Shown here: positions 17,546 to 26,650 of the stretch, in pieces | How the letters are laid out: each line of letters starts with the position of its first letter | How positions within the stretch are numbered: position 1 is the first letter of the stretch | Source: UBA2030 sp049969475 | Lineage (GTDB): Bacteria > Bacteroidota > Bacteroidia > Bacteroidales > TTA-H9 | Length of the DNA: 64,000 nucleotides | Reading direction: 5' to 3' | NCBI GenBank assembly: GCA_049969475.1 | Contig: JBMFOU010000013.1 | Location: 1-64,000 of the forward strand | Program-made: the position numbers and the translations under genes | Notes under the pieces: model-generated | Told to the model about the DNA's origin: nothing | The model's input: only the letters and a program-made list of their open reading frames with translations | The model's database searches: none

Positions 17546-19555
17546 TTAAAAGAAATGCTCTAATAATTGATCATCGACAAGATTAGGCAGGGTTACGGTG
17601 AGTTTAGGCTCTTGGTTCATAGCCCGTTTTATAGCCCACAGAGCCTCAGGATTGCGGGCCCAGGCTCTCCGGGTGATTCCGTTGTTTACATCCCAGAAAA
17701 GCATGGATTTGAGCCGTCGGTCGGATTCAGGGGTTCCGTCAATCACCAGGCCAAACCCCCCATTAATTACTTCTCCCCAGCCAACGCCACCTCCATTGTG
17801 TAGCGAAACCCAGGTGGCTCCCCTGAAGGAGTCACCAATAACATTTTGCACGGCCATATCGGCCGTGAATGCAGATCCATCGTATATATTACTTGTTTCG
17901 CGGAAGGGCGAGTCGGTGCCTGAAACATCGTGGTGATCACGACCCAGCACAATGGGCGCAGAGACGATGCCCTGGGCTATAGCCCGGTTGAATGCCTCTG
18001 CAATACGTATCCGGCCTTCAGCATCGGCATACAAAATTCGGGCCTGGCTTCCCACTACCAGTCGGTTGGCTCCGGCTTGCCTGATCCATAACAAATTGTC
18101 CTCAATTTGCCTGCGAATTTCAGGTGGAGCTGTGGCTGCCATTTCCTCCAGAATGTCGCCTGCAATCTGGTCTGTTTTTTCAAGATCAGTGGGGTCGCCA
18201 CTGGTGCAAACCCACCGGAAGGGACCAAAACCGTAATCGAAACACATGGGGCCCATAATATCCTGAACGTACGAGGGATAACGGAAAGTTCCATCCGGTT
18301 TTGTAATATCGGCACCGGCCCGGCTGGCTTCCAGTAAAAAGGCGTTGCCGTAATCGAAAAAATACATACCCCGGGCAGTAAGCTGATTGATGGCTGCCAC
18401 CTGTCTACGCAACGATTCACGAACTTTTTCTCTGAAAAGATCCGGGTTTTCTGCCATCATACGTTGCGACTCCTCAAGGCTTAGCCCAACGGGATAATAC
18501 CCCCCTGACCAGGGATTGTGCAAGGAGGTCTGATCGGAACCAATGTCCACCCTCATCCCTTTCTCCGCGAGGCGCTCCCATAAGTCCACCACATTGCCCA
18601 GGTAAGCAATAGAATGAGGTTGTTTTTTCTCCTGCCATAGCAGGGCTGTTTCGATGGCTTTATCTACATTGTCGATAAGTTCGTTTACCCACCCTTGTTC
18701 GAAACGTTTGCGGGCAGCTTTGGGGTTAATTTCTGCCGTTATGCTTACAATACCTGCAATGTTGGCTGCCTTGGGCTGAGCTCCAGACATGCCTCCCAGT
18801 CCGCTCGACACAAAAAGTTTACCTGCTATACTATCTGACCCACCCGAAATTCTCCTGCTTGCGTTTAGAACCGTAATTGTAGTGCCGTGTACGATACCTT
18901 GTGGACCAATGTACATGTAGGAGCCGGCAGTCATTTGCCCGTATTGCGAAACCCCCAGGGCATTGAATTTTTCCCAGTGATCCTGGCTGCTATAGTTAGG
19001 TATGACCATGCCATTGGTAACTACTACCCGTGGAGCATCGGGATGTGAGGGGAAAAGCCCAAGAGGATGGCCCGAATACATCACCAGGGTCTGGTCGTCG
19101 GTCATGGTAGCCAGGTATTTCATGGTGAGCAGATATTGGGCCCAGTTTTGAAATACGGCCCCATTTCCTCCGTAGGTAATCAATTCATGGGGATGCTGGG
19201 CTACAGCCTCATCCAAATTGTTCTGAATCATCAGCATAATAGCAGCGGCCTGCCTTGAGCGATGGGGATATTCATCGATGGGACGGGCATACATGCGATA
19301 ATCGGGTCGGAAACGATACATATAAATTCGTCCATATTTTTCCAGTTCTTGGGCAAATTCCTTCGCCAAAACGTTATGATGGCGGGCAGGAAAATAGCGT
19401 AATGCATTTCGCAGTGCCAACTTTTTTTCGGCCGGCGTAAGAATGTCTTTGCGTTTAGGCGCATGGTTTACATTCGGGTCGTAAGGCTTGGGGGCTGGTA
19501 ATTCGTCGGGTATCCCCTGCAGAATCAGTCTCTTAAATTCTTCTTTGCTATCCAT
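17546..19555 (-). CDS. hutU: Urocanate hydratase (urocanase)
   Basis: Urocanase hydrates urocanate to imidazolone propionate, the second step of histidine degradation, using tightly bound NAD+. The NAD-binding GLGGMSGAQPKAANIAG, the early ITYGGNGAVFQNWAQY, MYSGHPLGLFPSHP and YMYIGPQGIVHGT blocks, and the late HNGGGVGWGEVINGGFG are intact. At 669 residues it belongs to the long urocanase form, which carries an insertion compared with the ~555-residue Bacillus/Pseudomonas type. The other hut genes (hutH, hutI, formiminotransferase) are not in the window. It lies 19 bases after an ECF sigma factor gene, which may reflect read-through rather than a shared role. Confidence 0.96.
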   Translation of the reverse strand: MDSKEEFKRLILQGIPDELPAPKPYDPNVNHAPKRKDILTPAEKKLALRNALRYFPARHHNVLAKEFAQELEKYGRIYMYRFRPDYRMYARPIDEYPHRSRQAAAIMLMIQNNLDEAVAQHPHELITYGGNGAVFQNWAQYLLTMKYLATMTDDQTLVMYSGHPLGLFPSHPDAPRVVVTNGMVIPNYSSQDHWEKFNALGVSQYGQMTAGSYMYIGPQGIVHGTTITVLNASRRISGGSDSIAGKLFVSSGLGGMSGAQPKAANIAGIVSITAEINPKAARKRFEQGWVNELIDNVDKAIETALLWQEKKQPHSIAYLGNVVDLWERLAEKGMRVDIGSDQTSLHNPWSGGYYPVGLSLEESQRMMAENPDLFREKVRESLRRQVAAINQLTARGMYFFDYGNAFLLEASRAGADITKPDGTFRYPSYVQDIMGPMCFDYGFGPFRWVCTSGDPTDLEKTDQIAGDILEEMAATAPPEIRRQIEDNLLWIRQAGANRLVVGSQARILYADAEGRIRIAEAFNRAIAQGIVSAPIVLGRDHHDVSGTDSPFRETSNIYDGSAFTADMAVQNVIGDSFRGATWVSLHNGGGVGWGEVINGGFGLVIDGTPESDRRLKSMLFWDVNNGITRRAWARNPEALWAIKRAMNQEPKLTVTLPNLVDDQLLEHFF

Positions 19556-19574
19556 GGTTGTATGTGATTGATTT

Positions 19575-20186
19575 TTAGATTACACCCTTGCGATCCTGGA
19601 GAATCTGAGCCAGAAATTCCTTAGCTCTGAAGAGTTGGGCCTTCACAGTGCCCATAGGCAAATCGAGTTCTTGTGCGATTTCTTCGTACGACATTTCCCT
19701 AAAATACCTCATCTGTATGAGCCTGCGGTATTTGGGCTTGAGTCGGTCCACAATTTCGCGTAAAATCGTTGCTTTCTGCTTTTTCATAAAGGCTTCTTCT
19801 GGATCGAGACCCTGTGAAGGGATGAAACCGGAATAATCGGTAGAGGATTCTCCCTCTTCTCCCATTTCACTGCCCACCTGCACAGATTTTTTCTTCTTAC
19901 GCATGAAATCGATGCAATTGTTGGCAGCTATCCTAAAAAGCCAGGTGCTGAAAGCATAATTGGGCGTGTATTGGTGCAGGTTGCGAAAAGCTTTTCCAAA
20001 GGCTTCTAAGGTAAGGTCTTCCGCATCATCCGGATCATGGGTCATCTTGAGCAATAAGAAGTAGAGCGATTCACGGTAATTATTCAACAACTCTGCATAC
20101 GCTCTTTGGTCCCCCTGATGCAAGGCCTGTTGCACAAGCTGGTAATCTCTCTGCGCTTTTTCAGTAAAGCTATAATTTACTTCCAT
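19575..20186 (-). CDS. RNA polymerase ECF-type sigma-70 factor
   Basis: Sigma region 2 is seen as LLNNYRESLYFLLLKMTHDPDDAEDLTLEAFGKAFRNLHQYTPNYAFSTWLFRIAANNCIDFMRKKKK, and region 4 as LKPKYRRLIQMRYFREMSYEEIAQELDLPMGTVKAQLFRAKEFL. The protein belongs to a single-copy RpoE-like group that I recall as conserved in Bacteroidales. No anti-sigma gene adjoins it. I start at Met 20186 (MEVNYSFTEKAQRDY), which matches relatives and overlaps the upstream glycosyltransferase by 10 bases; the Met at 20225 would add 13 unconserved residues. The linker between regions 2 and 4 is Glu/Ser-rich. Confidence 0.93.
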   Translation of the reverse strand: MEVNYSFTEKAQRDYQLVQQALHQGDQRAYAELLNNYRESLYFLLLKMTHDPDDAEDLTLEAFGKAFRNLHQYTPNYAFSTWLFRIAANNCIDFMRKKKKSVQVGSEMGEEGESSTDYSGFIPSQGLDPEEAFMKKQKATILREIVDRLKPKYRRLIQMRYFREMSYEEIAQELDLPMGTVKAQLFRAKEFLAQILQDRKGVI

Positions 20187-21310
20187 TGGGTTTCCTTCAC
20201 TATGGGTTTGGTAGCCAATATCCATCCGGTAATTATAAACCAGATTATTTCCAGCAGGGGCGAAATTACTACAAATCGTCCTGATTTTAACTTTTTGTTA
20301 GCCAAACCCCAAATCAGCCATTGGCTGAGAAATCGCACTCCTGCCAGGGAAACAACTGCCCACCAGGGAAACCTTATAAGCAGCAATACAGCAAACAGAA
20401 TGTAAAACAGAAACTGGGTGGATGAGTATAAACCCAACACTGTTTTATGCCAGAAGCGATAATGGCTTCCCGTGGTGTAGTGCCTGCGTTTTTGACGAAA
20501 CCAGTCTCCCCAGGAGTTTTTGGCCCGTGTAACAATAAAACTGTCAGGATGTAAGTTGACAGATGTGTTGCCAGAACAGGCGGCTTGGTTTATAAAAAGA
20601 TCGTCATCGCCTGAGGCCAGGGTATAATGACTGATGAATCCTTTTTGTCGGAAAAACAGCGAGCGTTTGTAGCTCAGATTTCTACCTATACCCATATAAG
20701 GCAGGCCTGCTTTGGCCAATGAGAGATAGAGCATGGCGGTATGAAAGGCCTCGAATCGTTGTATTAAGTTGAGGAAGCCTTTCGATGGCATGAAATTGCT
20801 GTATCCCAGGACTATTTCAGTACGGGGGCCGTAGGCGGAAACCATGCTACGTATCCAGTCGGATGAAACAGGTTTGCAATCAGCATCAGTCAAAAGAAGA
20901 ATCTCGTGCTGGGCTTCTTTAATGCCAATGGATAATGGAAATTTTTTCCCATGAAAAAAGTTGGCATTCTTGTTAAGGGTTACCACTTTCAGATGGGAAT
21001 ATTGCCGCTGAAAATCACGCAGAAGATATTGTGAATCATCTTCCGAAAGATGATTCACAACTACTACCTCAAAATCCGGATAGTTTTGAGTTAAAACTGA
21101 AGGCAGAAATGCCTTGAGGTTTTTATACTCGTCGCGAGCCGAAATGACCACCGAAACGGGTGGATAACTCTCTGCCTCTATGCGGATGATATGGGCAAAA
21201 GCCACACGCGAAAAAACTAGCCAATAAAACAATAATTGTATCAGCACCACTACTCCAAAAGCGATAAACCACTCTAAATAAGGGTGCTGGAGAAGTTCCA
21301 GAAGATTCAT
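20177..21310 (-). CDS. Membrane-associated family 2 glycosyltransferase
   Basis: A GT2 catalytic domain (SVVISARDEYKNLKAFLPSVLTQNY, LLLTDADCKP with the nucleotide-sugar/metal DxD, and ASGDDDLFINQAA) is flanked by an N-terminal membrane helix (about residues 13-32) and two or three C-terminal helices. The TGSHYRFWHK and RQKRRHY blocks correspond to the acceptor side. The shape fits processive or single-transfer enzymes acting on lipid-linked or envelope glycans; donor and acceptor cannot be read from sequence. It heads the operon running into the ECF sigma factor and hutU, from a promoter divergent to tgt. Confidence 0.9.
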   Translation of the reverse strand: MNLLELLQHPYLEWFIAFGVVVLIQLLFYWLVFSRVAFAHIIRIEAESYPPVSVVISARDEYKNLKAFLPSVLTQNYPDFEVVVVNHLSEDDSQYLLRDFQRQYSHLKVVTLNKNANFFHGKKFPLSIGIKEAQHEILLLTDADCKPVSSDWIRSMVSAYGPRTEIVLGYSNFMPSKGFLNLIQRFEAFHTAMLYLSLAKAGLPYMGIGRNLSYKRSLFFRQKGFISHYTLASGDDDLFINQAACSGNTSVNLHPDSFIVTRAKNSWGDWFRQKRRHYTTGSHYRFWHKTVLGLYSSTQFLFYILFAVLLLIRFPWWAVVSLAGVRFLSQWLIWGLANKKLKSGRFVVISPLLEIIWFIITGWILATKPIVKETQWK

Positions 21311-21333
21311 GCAGTTAGAAAATTGCTGGCGGC

Positions 21334-21341
21334 AAAAATAT
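21334..21341 (-). promoter_or_regulatory. Candidate -7 box for the glycosyltransferase-sigma operon
   Basis: TATTTTTG on the minus strand matches TAnnTTTG. It lies about 24 bases before the glycosyltransferase start codon. Confidence 0.45.
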
Positions 21342-21424
21342 TTAAAACCCTTGAAGTGTCATGTGCAAAAAAGACAGAGTTATTCACAGGCTAACAAAAT
21401 AGGAACTAGTGGTGGCTAAAATTG

Positions 21425-21432
21425 TAATTTTG
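21425..21432 (+). promoter_or_regulatory. Candidate -7 box for tgt
   Basis: TAATTTTG matches TAnnTTTG 32 bases before the tgt start codon, in the divergent 150-base region. No clear -33 TTTG is visible. Confidence 0.45.
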
Positions 21433-21463
21433 CACCCCTTATTTTAAAAATTAAAGACTCCCA

Positions 21464-22597
21464 TTGCTTACATTTGAGATTACACATAAGGACCCGGGGA
21501 GCCGGGCCAGGGCAGGAGTGATACAAACGGCCCACGGTCTGATTGAAACACCTGTATTTATGCCTGTTGGTACGGCTGGTTCGGTTAAGGCCGTCCACAT
21601 CCGCGACCTGAAAGAAGATACCCGTGCGCGCATCATTTTGGGTAATACCTACCACCTTTATCTTCGGCCAGGAACTGAGGTGCTTCGGCAGGCTGGCGGA
21701 CTTCATCGCTTCAAAGGCTGGGATAGGCCTATACTCACCGACAGCGGAGGCTACCAGGTATATAGCCTGGCTGCCCGTCGAAAGCTAAGAGAAGATGGTG
21801 TGGTTTTTCAGTCGCATATTGATGGTTCACGGCACGTATTTACTCCTGAATCGGTCATGGACGTTCAGAGGGTCATAGGGGCCGATATCATCATGGCTTT
21901 TGATGAATGCACGCCCTATCCCTGTTCTTATGACTATGCCCGCAAAAGCATGCAGCTCACCCATTCCTGGCTCACACGCTGTATTCATCATATCCATGCC
22001 ACTGAACCCCTGTACGGTTACTACCAGACCCTTTTCCCTATTGTTCAGGGTAGTGTTTACAGAGATTTACGTACCCAGTCGGCTGAGTTTGTTGCTTCTC
22101 AGGGTGCAGCAGGCCATGCCATCGGTGGGCTTTCGGTAGGTGAACCCGAAGAGACAATGTATGAGCTAACGGATTTGGTTTGCCGCATTTTGCCGGAAGA
22201 CAAACCGCGCTACCTGATGGGGGTAGGAACTCCTGCCAATATTCTGGAAAGCATTGCGTTGGGAGTAGATATGTTCGACTGTGTGATGCCTACCCGCAAT
22301 GGTCGTAATGGCCAGTTGTTCACGCGTCAGGGAATCATCAATATTAAAAATGAGCGATGGAAAACCGATTTTAGCTCCATAGATCCCGAAGGCGATTCCT
22401 TCGTGGACGCCCAATACACCCGGGCTTACCTGCGTCATTTGTTTGTGGCAGGCGAAATGTTGGCTCCCATGATTGCTAGCCTTCACAATTTACGTTTTTA
22501 TCTATGGCTGGTAGACGAAGCCCGCCGTCATATTGCTGCAGGCGACTTCATGGAATGGAAAAATGCCATGATTCCCCGCCTTAAACAAAGGTTATAA
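21464..22597 (+). CDS. tgt: Queuine/preQ1 tRNA-guanine transglycosylase without the zinc cysteines
   Basis: Tgt exchanges guanine-34 for preQ1 in tRNAs with GUN anticodons. Catalytic blocks are intact: ETPVFMPVGTAGSVKAV, LTDSGGYQVYSL, MAFDECTPYP, AIGGLSVGEP, YLMGVGTPANILE and FDCVMPTRNGRNGQLFT. The region that normally holds CxCxxC reads SIDPEGDSFVDAQYTRAYLRHL, so the structural zinc ligands are missing, as I recall for other Bacteroidota Tgt proteins. The start must be TTG at 21464: an in-frame stop lies at 21452-21454 and no ATG follows before conserved sequence. It is followed 33 bases later by an LptF/LptG permease. Confidence 0.96.
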   Translation: MLTFEITHKDPGSRARAGVIQTAHGLIETPVFMPVGTAGSVKAVHIRDLKEDTRARIILGNTYHLYLRPGTEVLRQAGGLHRFKGWDRPILTDSGGYQVYSLAARRKLREDGVVFQSHIDGSRHVFTPESVMDVQRVIGADIIMAFDECTPYPCSYDYARKSMQLTHSWLTRCIHHIHATEPLYGYYQTLFPIVQGSVYRDLRTQSAEFVASQGAAGHAIGGLSVGEPEETMYELTDLVCRILPEDKPRYLMGVGTPANILESIALGVDMFDCVMPTRNGRNGQLFTRQGIINIKNERWKTDFSSIDPEGDSFVDAQYTRAYLRHLFVAGEMLAPMIASLHNLRFYLWLVDEARRHIAAGDFMEWKNAMIPRLKQRL

Positions 22598-22630
22598 CTT
22601 AGCTGGCTATTTCATATTAAGTATCCAGGA

Positions 22631-23716
22631 ATGAAACTCACCCTCATCGACCGATATATCATCCGCAAGTTTCTTGGTACCTTTTTCTATTCTATCGGCC
22701 TGCTGATTATTATTGTCATCATTTTCGACATTAGCGAAAAAATCGACGATTTCCTTACCAAGCAGGCACCCTTGAGGGCCATTATCTTCGATTACTACCT
22801 GAATTTTATTCCTTATTTCATCAATCTCTTCAGTTCACTTTTTACTTTTATTGCGGTGGTTTTTTTCACCTCGCGACTGGCGGCCCGCACCGAGATAGTA
22901 GCCATGCTGAGCAGCGGCATCAGCTTCCGACGTTTGCTGCGTCCTTACATGATTTCGGCTTCCTTTCTTGTGCTGCTCACCCTTTACCTTTCCAATTTTC
23001 TTATCCCCCATACAAACATCACCCTTCGCGAGTTCGAAAAAAAGTATCTGAAAAATCCACCCAAAAGCAATGTGATGAATCTTCACCTACAGATCGAACC
23101 CGGAGTTTTTGTCTATTTTGAGTCGTGGGACAACTCTGAAAAGGTGGGGTATCGCTTTTCACTCGAAAAGTTTAAGGACAGCGTTATGGTTTATAAGCTC
23201 TTAAGTGACCGGGTTAAATGGGATTCAACAGCGGGCAAGTGGCGGCTCGAACAATTCGTAGAGCGTTTGATGGATAATCCTAACCGACACCAATTGGCTT
23301 TTGGGACACAGAAAGATACCACCCTTAATCTTTATCCCAACGAAATTATGGTGGATAAAGAAGATATAAAGATTATGAATTTCTCGGAGCTGAATGCCTT
23401 TATCGCCCGTGAGAAGCTTAAAGGGAGTAGCATGGTAAGGTTCTACGAAACAGAAAAGCACAAGCGTGTAGCCGTGCCTATGTCAGCCATCGTTCTTACT
23501 CTTATAGGAATGGCTCTGTCGAGTCGAAAGGTGAGGGGAGGGACAGGTATGCACCTGGGATTGGGTATTGCCATTACTTTCAGTTACATCTTATTCATGC
23601 AAATATCTACGCAGTTTTCCGTTTATGGCAATATGAATCCTTTGCTGGCCACCTGGTTGCCCAACCTGCTCTTTCTGGTAGTGGCAGTAATCCTGCTGAT
23701 TAAAGCACCTAAATAA
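22631..23716 (+). CDS. LptF/LptG family permease of the LPS export complex
   Basis: This 361-residue protein has the YjgP/YjgQ layout: N-terminal LIDRYIIRKFLGTFFYSIGLL, two further helices with SRLAARTEIVAMLSSGISFRRLLRPY, a ~180-residue periplasmic beta-jellyroll-like region, and C-terminal helices (VAVPMSAIVLTLIGMALSS..., IAITFSYILFMQIST). LptF/LptG with the LptB ATPase extract lipopolysaccharide from the inner membrane. Which of the two paralogues it is cannot be decided by eye; LptG is the more likely. It shares a transcript with tgt and is followed by a terminator. Confidence 0.92.
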   Translation: MKLTLIDRYIIRKFLGTFFYSIGLLIIIVIIFDISEKIDDFLTKQAPLRAIIFDYYLNFIPYFINLFSSLFTFIAVVFFTSRLAARTEIVAMLSSGISFRRLLRPYMISASFLVLLTLYLSNFLIPHTNITLREFEKKYLKNPPKSNVMNLHLQIEPGVFVYFESWDNSEKVGYRFSLEKFKDSVMVYKLLSDRVKWDSTAGKWRLEQFVERLMDNPNRHQLAFGTQKDTTLNLYPNEIMVDKEDIKIMNFSELNAFIAREKLKGSSMVRFYETEKHKRVAVPMSAIVLTLIGMALSSRKVRGGTGMHLGLGIAITFSYILFMQISTQFSVYGNMNPLLATWLPNLLFLVVAVILLIKAPK

Positions 23717-23737
23717 GTTTTTTTAGCTTACGCCTTT

Positions 23738-23773
23738 CCTCAAGCCTTGCCGACTTGGGGACGATTTTTTTTT
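23738..23773 (+). terminator. Rho-independent terminator of the tgt-permease operon
   Basis: A 7-bp stem (CCTCAAG with CTTGGGG, loop of 9) is followed after four bases by nine T, 21 bases past the permease stop codon. Confidence 0.7.
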
Positions 23774-23889
23774 AACTCTTCGTTTCTCAGGTCGCATGGA
23801 TTTGGCATTCATATAAATGGGAACGGTGTGTTTGGAAAAGTTTTTTACAACTTATTAACAAATCTATTTTTCTAAATAAATCAATTCTT

Positions 23890-24055
23890 TAATTTTGCAG
23901 CCGTAAAACAAACCTACTGAACGAGCAGATACCTATCTGATATGAATATGATATATTTGCTTTAAAATATTTTTCTATTAAGTACTGAATTACCAAAATA
24001 GAATTCAATTACTTTTGATTTTTCATGAAAACTTGTTCTTAAATCCTAATAACCC
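23890..24055 (+). promoter_or_regulatory. Promoter and ~150-base leader of the nuo operon
   Basis: TAATTTTG (23890-23897) matches the TAnnTTTG consensus and is the clearest candidate. Further matches TATATTTG (23952-23959) and TACTTTTG (24010-24017) lie in the leader and could be alternative starts. No strong hairpin or leader peptide is apparent in the AT-rich leader. Confidence 0.5.
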
Positions 24056-24406
24056 ATGACTTCTGGATTGCTTATAACATTCTTCATTACAGCCATCGTA
24101 CTGGTGGCAGCCGGAATCCTGGCTGCCTGGCTCCTGGCGCCTACCTCTTTTAATAAGCAGAAAGCCGAGCCCTATGAATGTGGTATTCCTACCAAAGGTA
24201 CCAGTTGGATGCAGTTTAATGTAGGGTATTATCTATTTGCTCTTCTGTTTTTGATTTTCGATGTGGAAACCGTCTTTCTTTTCCCTTGGGCTGTGGTGAT
24301 GAAAACCATAGGAATGACAGCCTTTATAGAGATTCTTATCTTCTTCGTTATCATTGTTCTCGGACTAGCATACGCCTGGAAAAAACAAGCACTCAAATGG
24401 CAATAA
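24056..24406 (+). CDS. nuoA: NADH-quinone oxidoreductase subunit A
   Basis: NuoA is a three-helix membrane subunit at the junction of the peripheral and membrane arms of complex I. The family signature is present: KAEPYECGIPTKG with the loop Cys, FNVGYYLFALLFLIFDVETVFLFPWA with the conserved acidic FDVE, then the third helix. The length of 116 residues is normal. It is the first gene of an 11-gene nuo operon; its 3' end overlaps the nuoB start by 10 bases. Confidence 0.96.
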   Translation: MTSGLLITFFITAIVLVAAGILAAWLLAPTSFNKQKAEPYECGIPTKGTSWMQFNVGYYLFALLFLIFDVETVFLFPWAVVMKTIGMTAFIEILIFFVIIVLGLAYAWKKQALKWQ

Positions 24407-24984
24407 AATCAATGAAAGATTCTGATTTCAAGGACAACGATACCCTTGATCAGATCATGCTCGAAAAACAAGGGGTGTTGTTTACCACCCTCGATAAACT
24501 CCTCAACTGGGGCCGCTCCAACAGTGTGTGGCCTTTGACCTTTGCTACCAGTTGCTGTGGCATAGAGATGATGGCTGCCGGAGCGCCTCGCCATGATTTT
24601 GCCCGGTTTGGAGTGGAGGTTTATCGCGCTTCCCCGCGTCAAGCTGATGTTGTGGTAGTTGCAGGAACCATTGTTAACAAAATGGCCCCTGTGCTCAAAC
24701 GATTATACGACCAGATGGCTGATCCCAAATATGTAATAGCCATGGGGGCTTGTGCGGTGTCGGGCGGACCTTTCTTTTACAACAGCTATCATGTGGTAAA
24801 AGGAGTAGATCATCTGCTGCCTGTAGATGTCTACATCCCTGGCTGTCCTCCCCGGCCTGAAGCCTTGCTATACGGCATCATGCAACTTCAGCGCAAAATT
24901 CAGCGCGAAACCATTGCCAATAAATATAAAAAACCGGACGAGGTGATGAAGAATTACGACCTCGAAAATCCCCTTCCGGAATAG
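24397..24984 (+). CDS. nuoB: NADH-quinone oxidoreductase subunit B
   Basis: NuoB carries [4Fe-4S] cluster N2, the last electron carrier before quinone. The ligand motifs are visible: TFATSCCGIEMM, MGACAVSGGPF and PGCPPRPEALLYG. I start at the ATG at 24397 (MAIKSMKDSDF); the longer open frame beginning inside nuoA would add 37 residues that are an out-of-frame reading of nuoA. A Met at 24412, five bases after the nuoA stop, is also possible. NuoB and NuoD together form the quinone-binding site. Confidence 0.95.
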   Translation: MAIKSMKDSDFKDNDTLDQIMLEKQGVLFTTLDKLLNWGRSNSVWPLTFATSCCGIEMMAAGAPRHDFARFGVEVYRASPRQADVVVVAGTIVNKMAPVLKRLYDQMADPKYVIAMGACAVSGGPFFYNSYHVVKGVDHLLPVDVYIPGCPPRPEALLYGIMQLQRKIQRETIANKYKKPDEVMKNYDLENPLPE

Positions 24985-25005
24985 ACCCACGTAAATCATT
25001 CAAGT

Positions 25006-25473
25006 ATGGAAGCATTCGTCGCCCAAATCAATAATAAAATCATAAGCCGCTGGCCTGAGATTGGGCTTTCACAGGCCCAGTATCCTATGCTTACGGTCCC
25101 TGCCAGGCTGCTGGCTGAGGTTATGAGAGTGCTGAAGGAAGATGAAAACTTCAGCATGGACTATCTGGTGTTGATTACAGGAATGGACTACAAAACCACG
25201 TTGGGTTGCACCTATCTGCTGGAATCTACTACATCCCACGATATGCTGTTGGTGAAGGTAACCGATATGGATCGGAAGGAACCCACGGTGGCTTCGGTAG
25301 CTGAACTTTGGCCCACGGCGAATTTTCATGAAAGGGAAATTTTTGATTTGTTAGGCATTCGTTTCGAGGGGCACCCCGACCTAAGGCGTATTTTTCTCGA
25401 CGAGAACTGGGTGGGGCATCCTTTGCGCAAAGACTATAATGATGAAGTAAACGTAATTGAACGTAAACTATGA
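25006..25473 (+). CDS. nuoC: NADH-quinone oxidoreductase subunit C (30 kDa)
   Basis: NuoC is a peripheral-arm subunit without cofactors. The 30-kDa family core is clear: VASVAELWPTANFHEREIFDLLGIRFEGHPDLRRIFL, then WVGHPLRKDY. At 155 residues it is a free-standing subunit rather than the NuoCD fusion found in E. coli and, as I recall, some Bacteroides. The stop overlaps the nuoD start by 4 bases, implying coupled translation. Confidence 0.95.
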   Translation: MEAFVAQINNKIISRWPEIGLSQAQYPMLTVPARLLAEVMRVLKEDENFSMDYLVLITGMDYKTTLGCTYLLESTTSHDMLLVKVTDMDRKEPTVASVAELWPTANFHEREIFDLLGIRFEGHPDLRRIFLDENWVGHPLRKDYNDEVNVIERKL

Positions 25474-26624
25474 GTGGCACAGGAATAGAAATGCATGGCC
25501 TCGATATCAGGCCGGTGGAAGGTAGCCGACCTGAGGATCAGGAGTTTGAAATAAACATGGGCCCCCAGCATCCCTCCACCCACGGGGTGATGCGTTTTCT
25601 GGTTCGCCTCAAAGGAGAGACCGTGGAGAGCGTTACCCCCTACTGCGGTTATATACACCGGGGCATTGAAAAAATGTGTGAATCGCTCACTTATCCTCAA
25701 ATTGTCCATCTGACCGACCGTATGGACTATCTGTCGGCCCATATCAACAATGAGGCGGTATGTCTGGCAGTGGAAAAGGCGCTTGGCATCGAAGTTTCAG
25801 ATAGAGTAAAATACATTCGCACCATACTCGATGAACTCACACGTATCGCTTCGCACCAGCTCTGGTGGTCGGCATTTGGGATGGACCTAGGCGCACTGAC
25901 CACCTTTTTTTATGGCATGCGCGACCGCGAGAAAATTTTGGATATTTTCGAGGAGACTACAGGTGGACGCCTTATCCAGAGCTATAATATTCCCGGGGGA
26001 CTGATGCGCGATATACATCCCAATTTTCAGAAGCGAACCAAGGAGTTTATCAAATATTTCCGGCCCAAGCTCAAAGAATATCATGATCTGCTGACTGGCA
26101 ATGTGATTTTCAGAAACCGCACAGTAGGCATCGGAATTATGAGCCGCGAAGAAGCCATCGCTTTCGGAGCCACAGGACCCACAGGACGTGGTTCGGGCTG
26201 GAGCTGCGATGTGCGCAAACACCGACCCTACAGCGCCTACGACAAGGTTTCCTTCCATGAAATATTGATGACCGAAGGAGATTCGTTTGCCCGATACATG
26301 GTTCGCATGAAGGAAATGGAAGAGTCGATGAACATTATCGAACAACTCATCGACAATATCCCGGAGGGTAATTATGCCGAAAAAATGAAGGCCATTATAA
26401 AACTTCCTGAGGGAGAGTATTTTCAGCATGTAGAAACTGCCCGTGGTGAACTGGTGGTACACATTGTGAGCGATGGCAACAAGAATCCCTTTCGGGTGAA
26501 ATTCCGTTCGCCCAATTTCTCCAACCTCTCGGTTATCGATAAAATTTCGAGGGGCATGAAGATCGCCGACCTGATTGCTATCAGTGGCTCGCTCGACCTG
26601 GTAATTCCCGACCTCGACCGATAA
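25470..26624 (+). CDS. nuoD: NADH-quinone oxidoreductase subunit D (49 kDa)
   Basis: NuoD, related to the large subunit of NiFe hydrogenases, lines the quinone cavity with NuoB. The N-terminal block FEINMGPQHPSTHGVMRF carries the conserved His residues near the quinone. YCGYIHRGIEKMCE, DRMDYLSA, ASHQLWWSAFGMDLGA, GATGPTGRGSGWSCDVRKHRPYSAYD and the closing DLIAISGSLDLVIPDLDR (ending in the canonical DxDR) are intact. The length of 384 residues is normal. Confidence 0.97.
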   Translation: MSGTGIEMHGLDIRPVEGSRPEDQEFEINMGPQHPSTHGVMRFLVRLKGETVESVTPYCGYIHRGIEKMCESLTYPQIVHLTDRMDYLSAHINNEAVCLAVEKALGIEVSDRVKYIRTILDELTRIASHQLWWSAFGMDLGALTTFFYGMRDREKILDIFEETTGGRLIQSYNIPGGLMRDIHPNFQKRTKEFIKYFRPKLKEYHDLLTGNVIFRNRTVGIGIMSREEAIAFGATGPTGRGSGWSCDVRKHRPYSAYDKVSFHEILMTEGDSFARYMVRMKEMEESMNIIEQLIDNIPEGNYAEKMKAIIKLPEGEYFQHVETARGELVVHIVSDGNKNPFRVKFRSPNFSNLSVIDKISRGMKIADLIAISGSLDLVIPDLDR

Positions 26625-26650
26625 ATTTTACCTATTCAAAAAGATATCTT

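Noticed and set aside
24286..24396. Extended N terminus for NuoB
   Set aside because: The extra 37 codons are the nuoA coding sequence read in another frame.
25887..26462. 191-codon minus-strand frame inside nuoD
   Set aside because: It is antisense to conserved NuoD sequence and has shadow-type composition.
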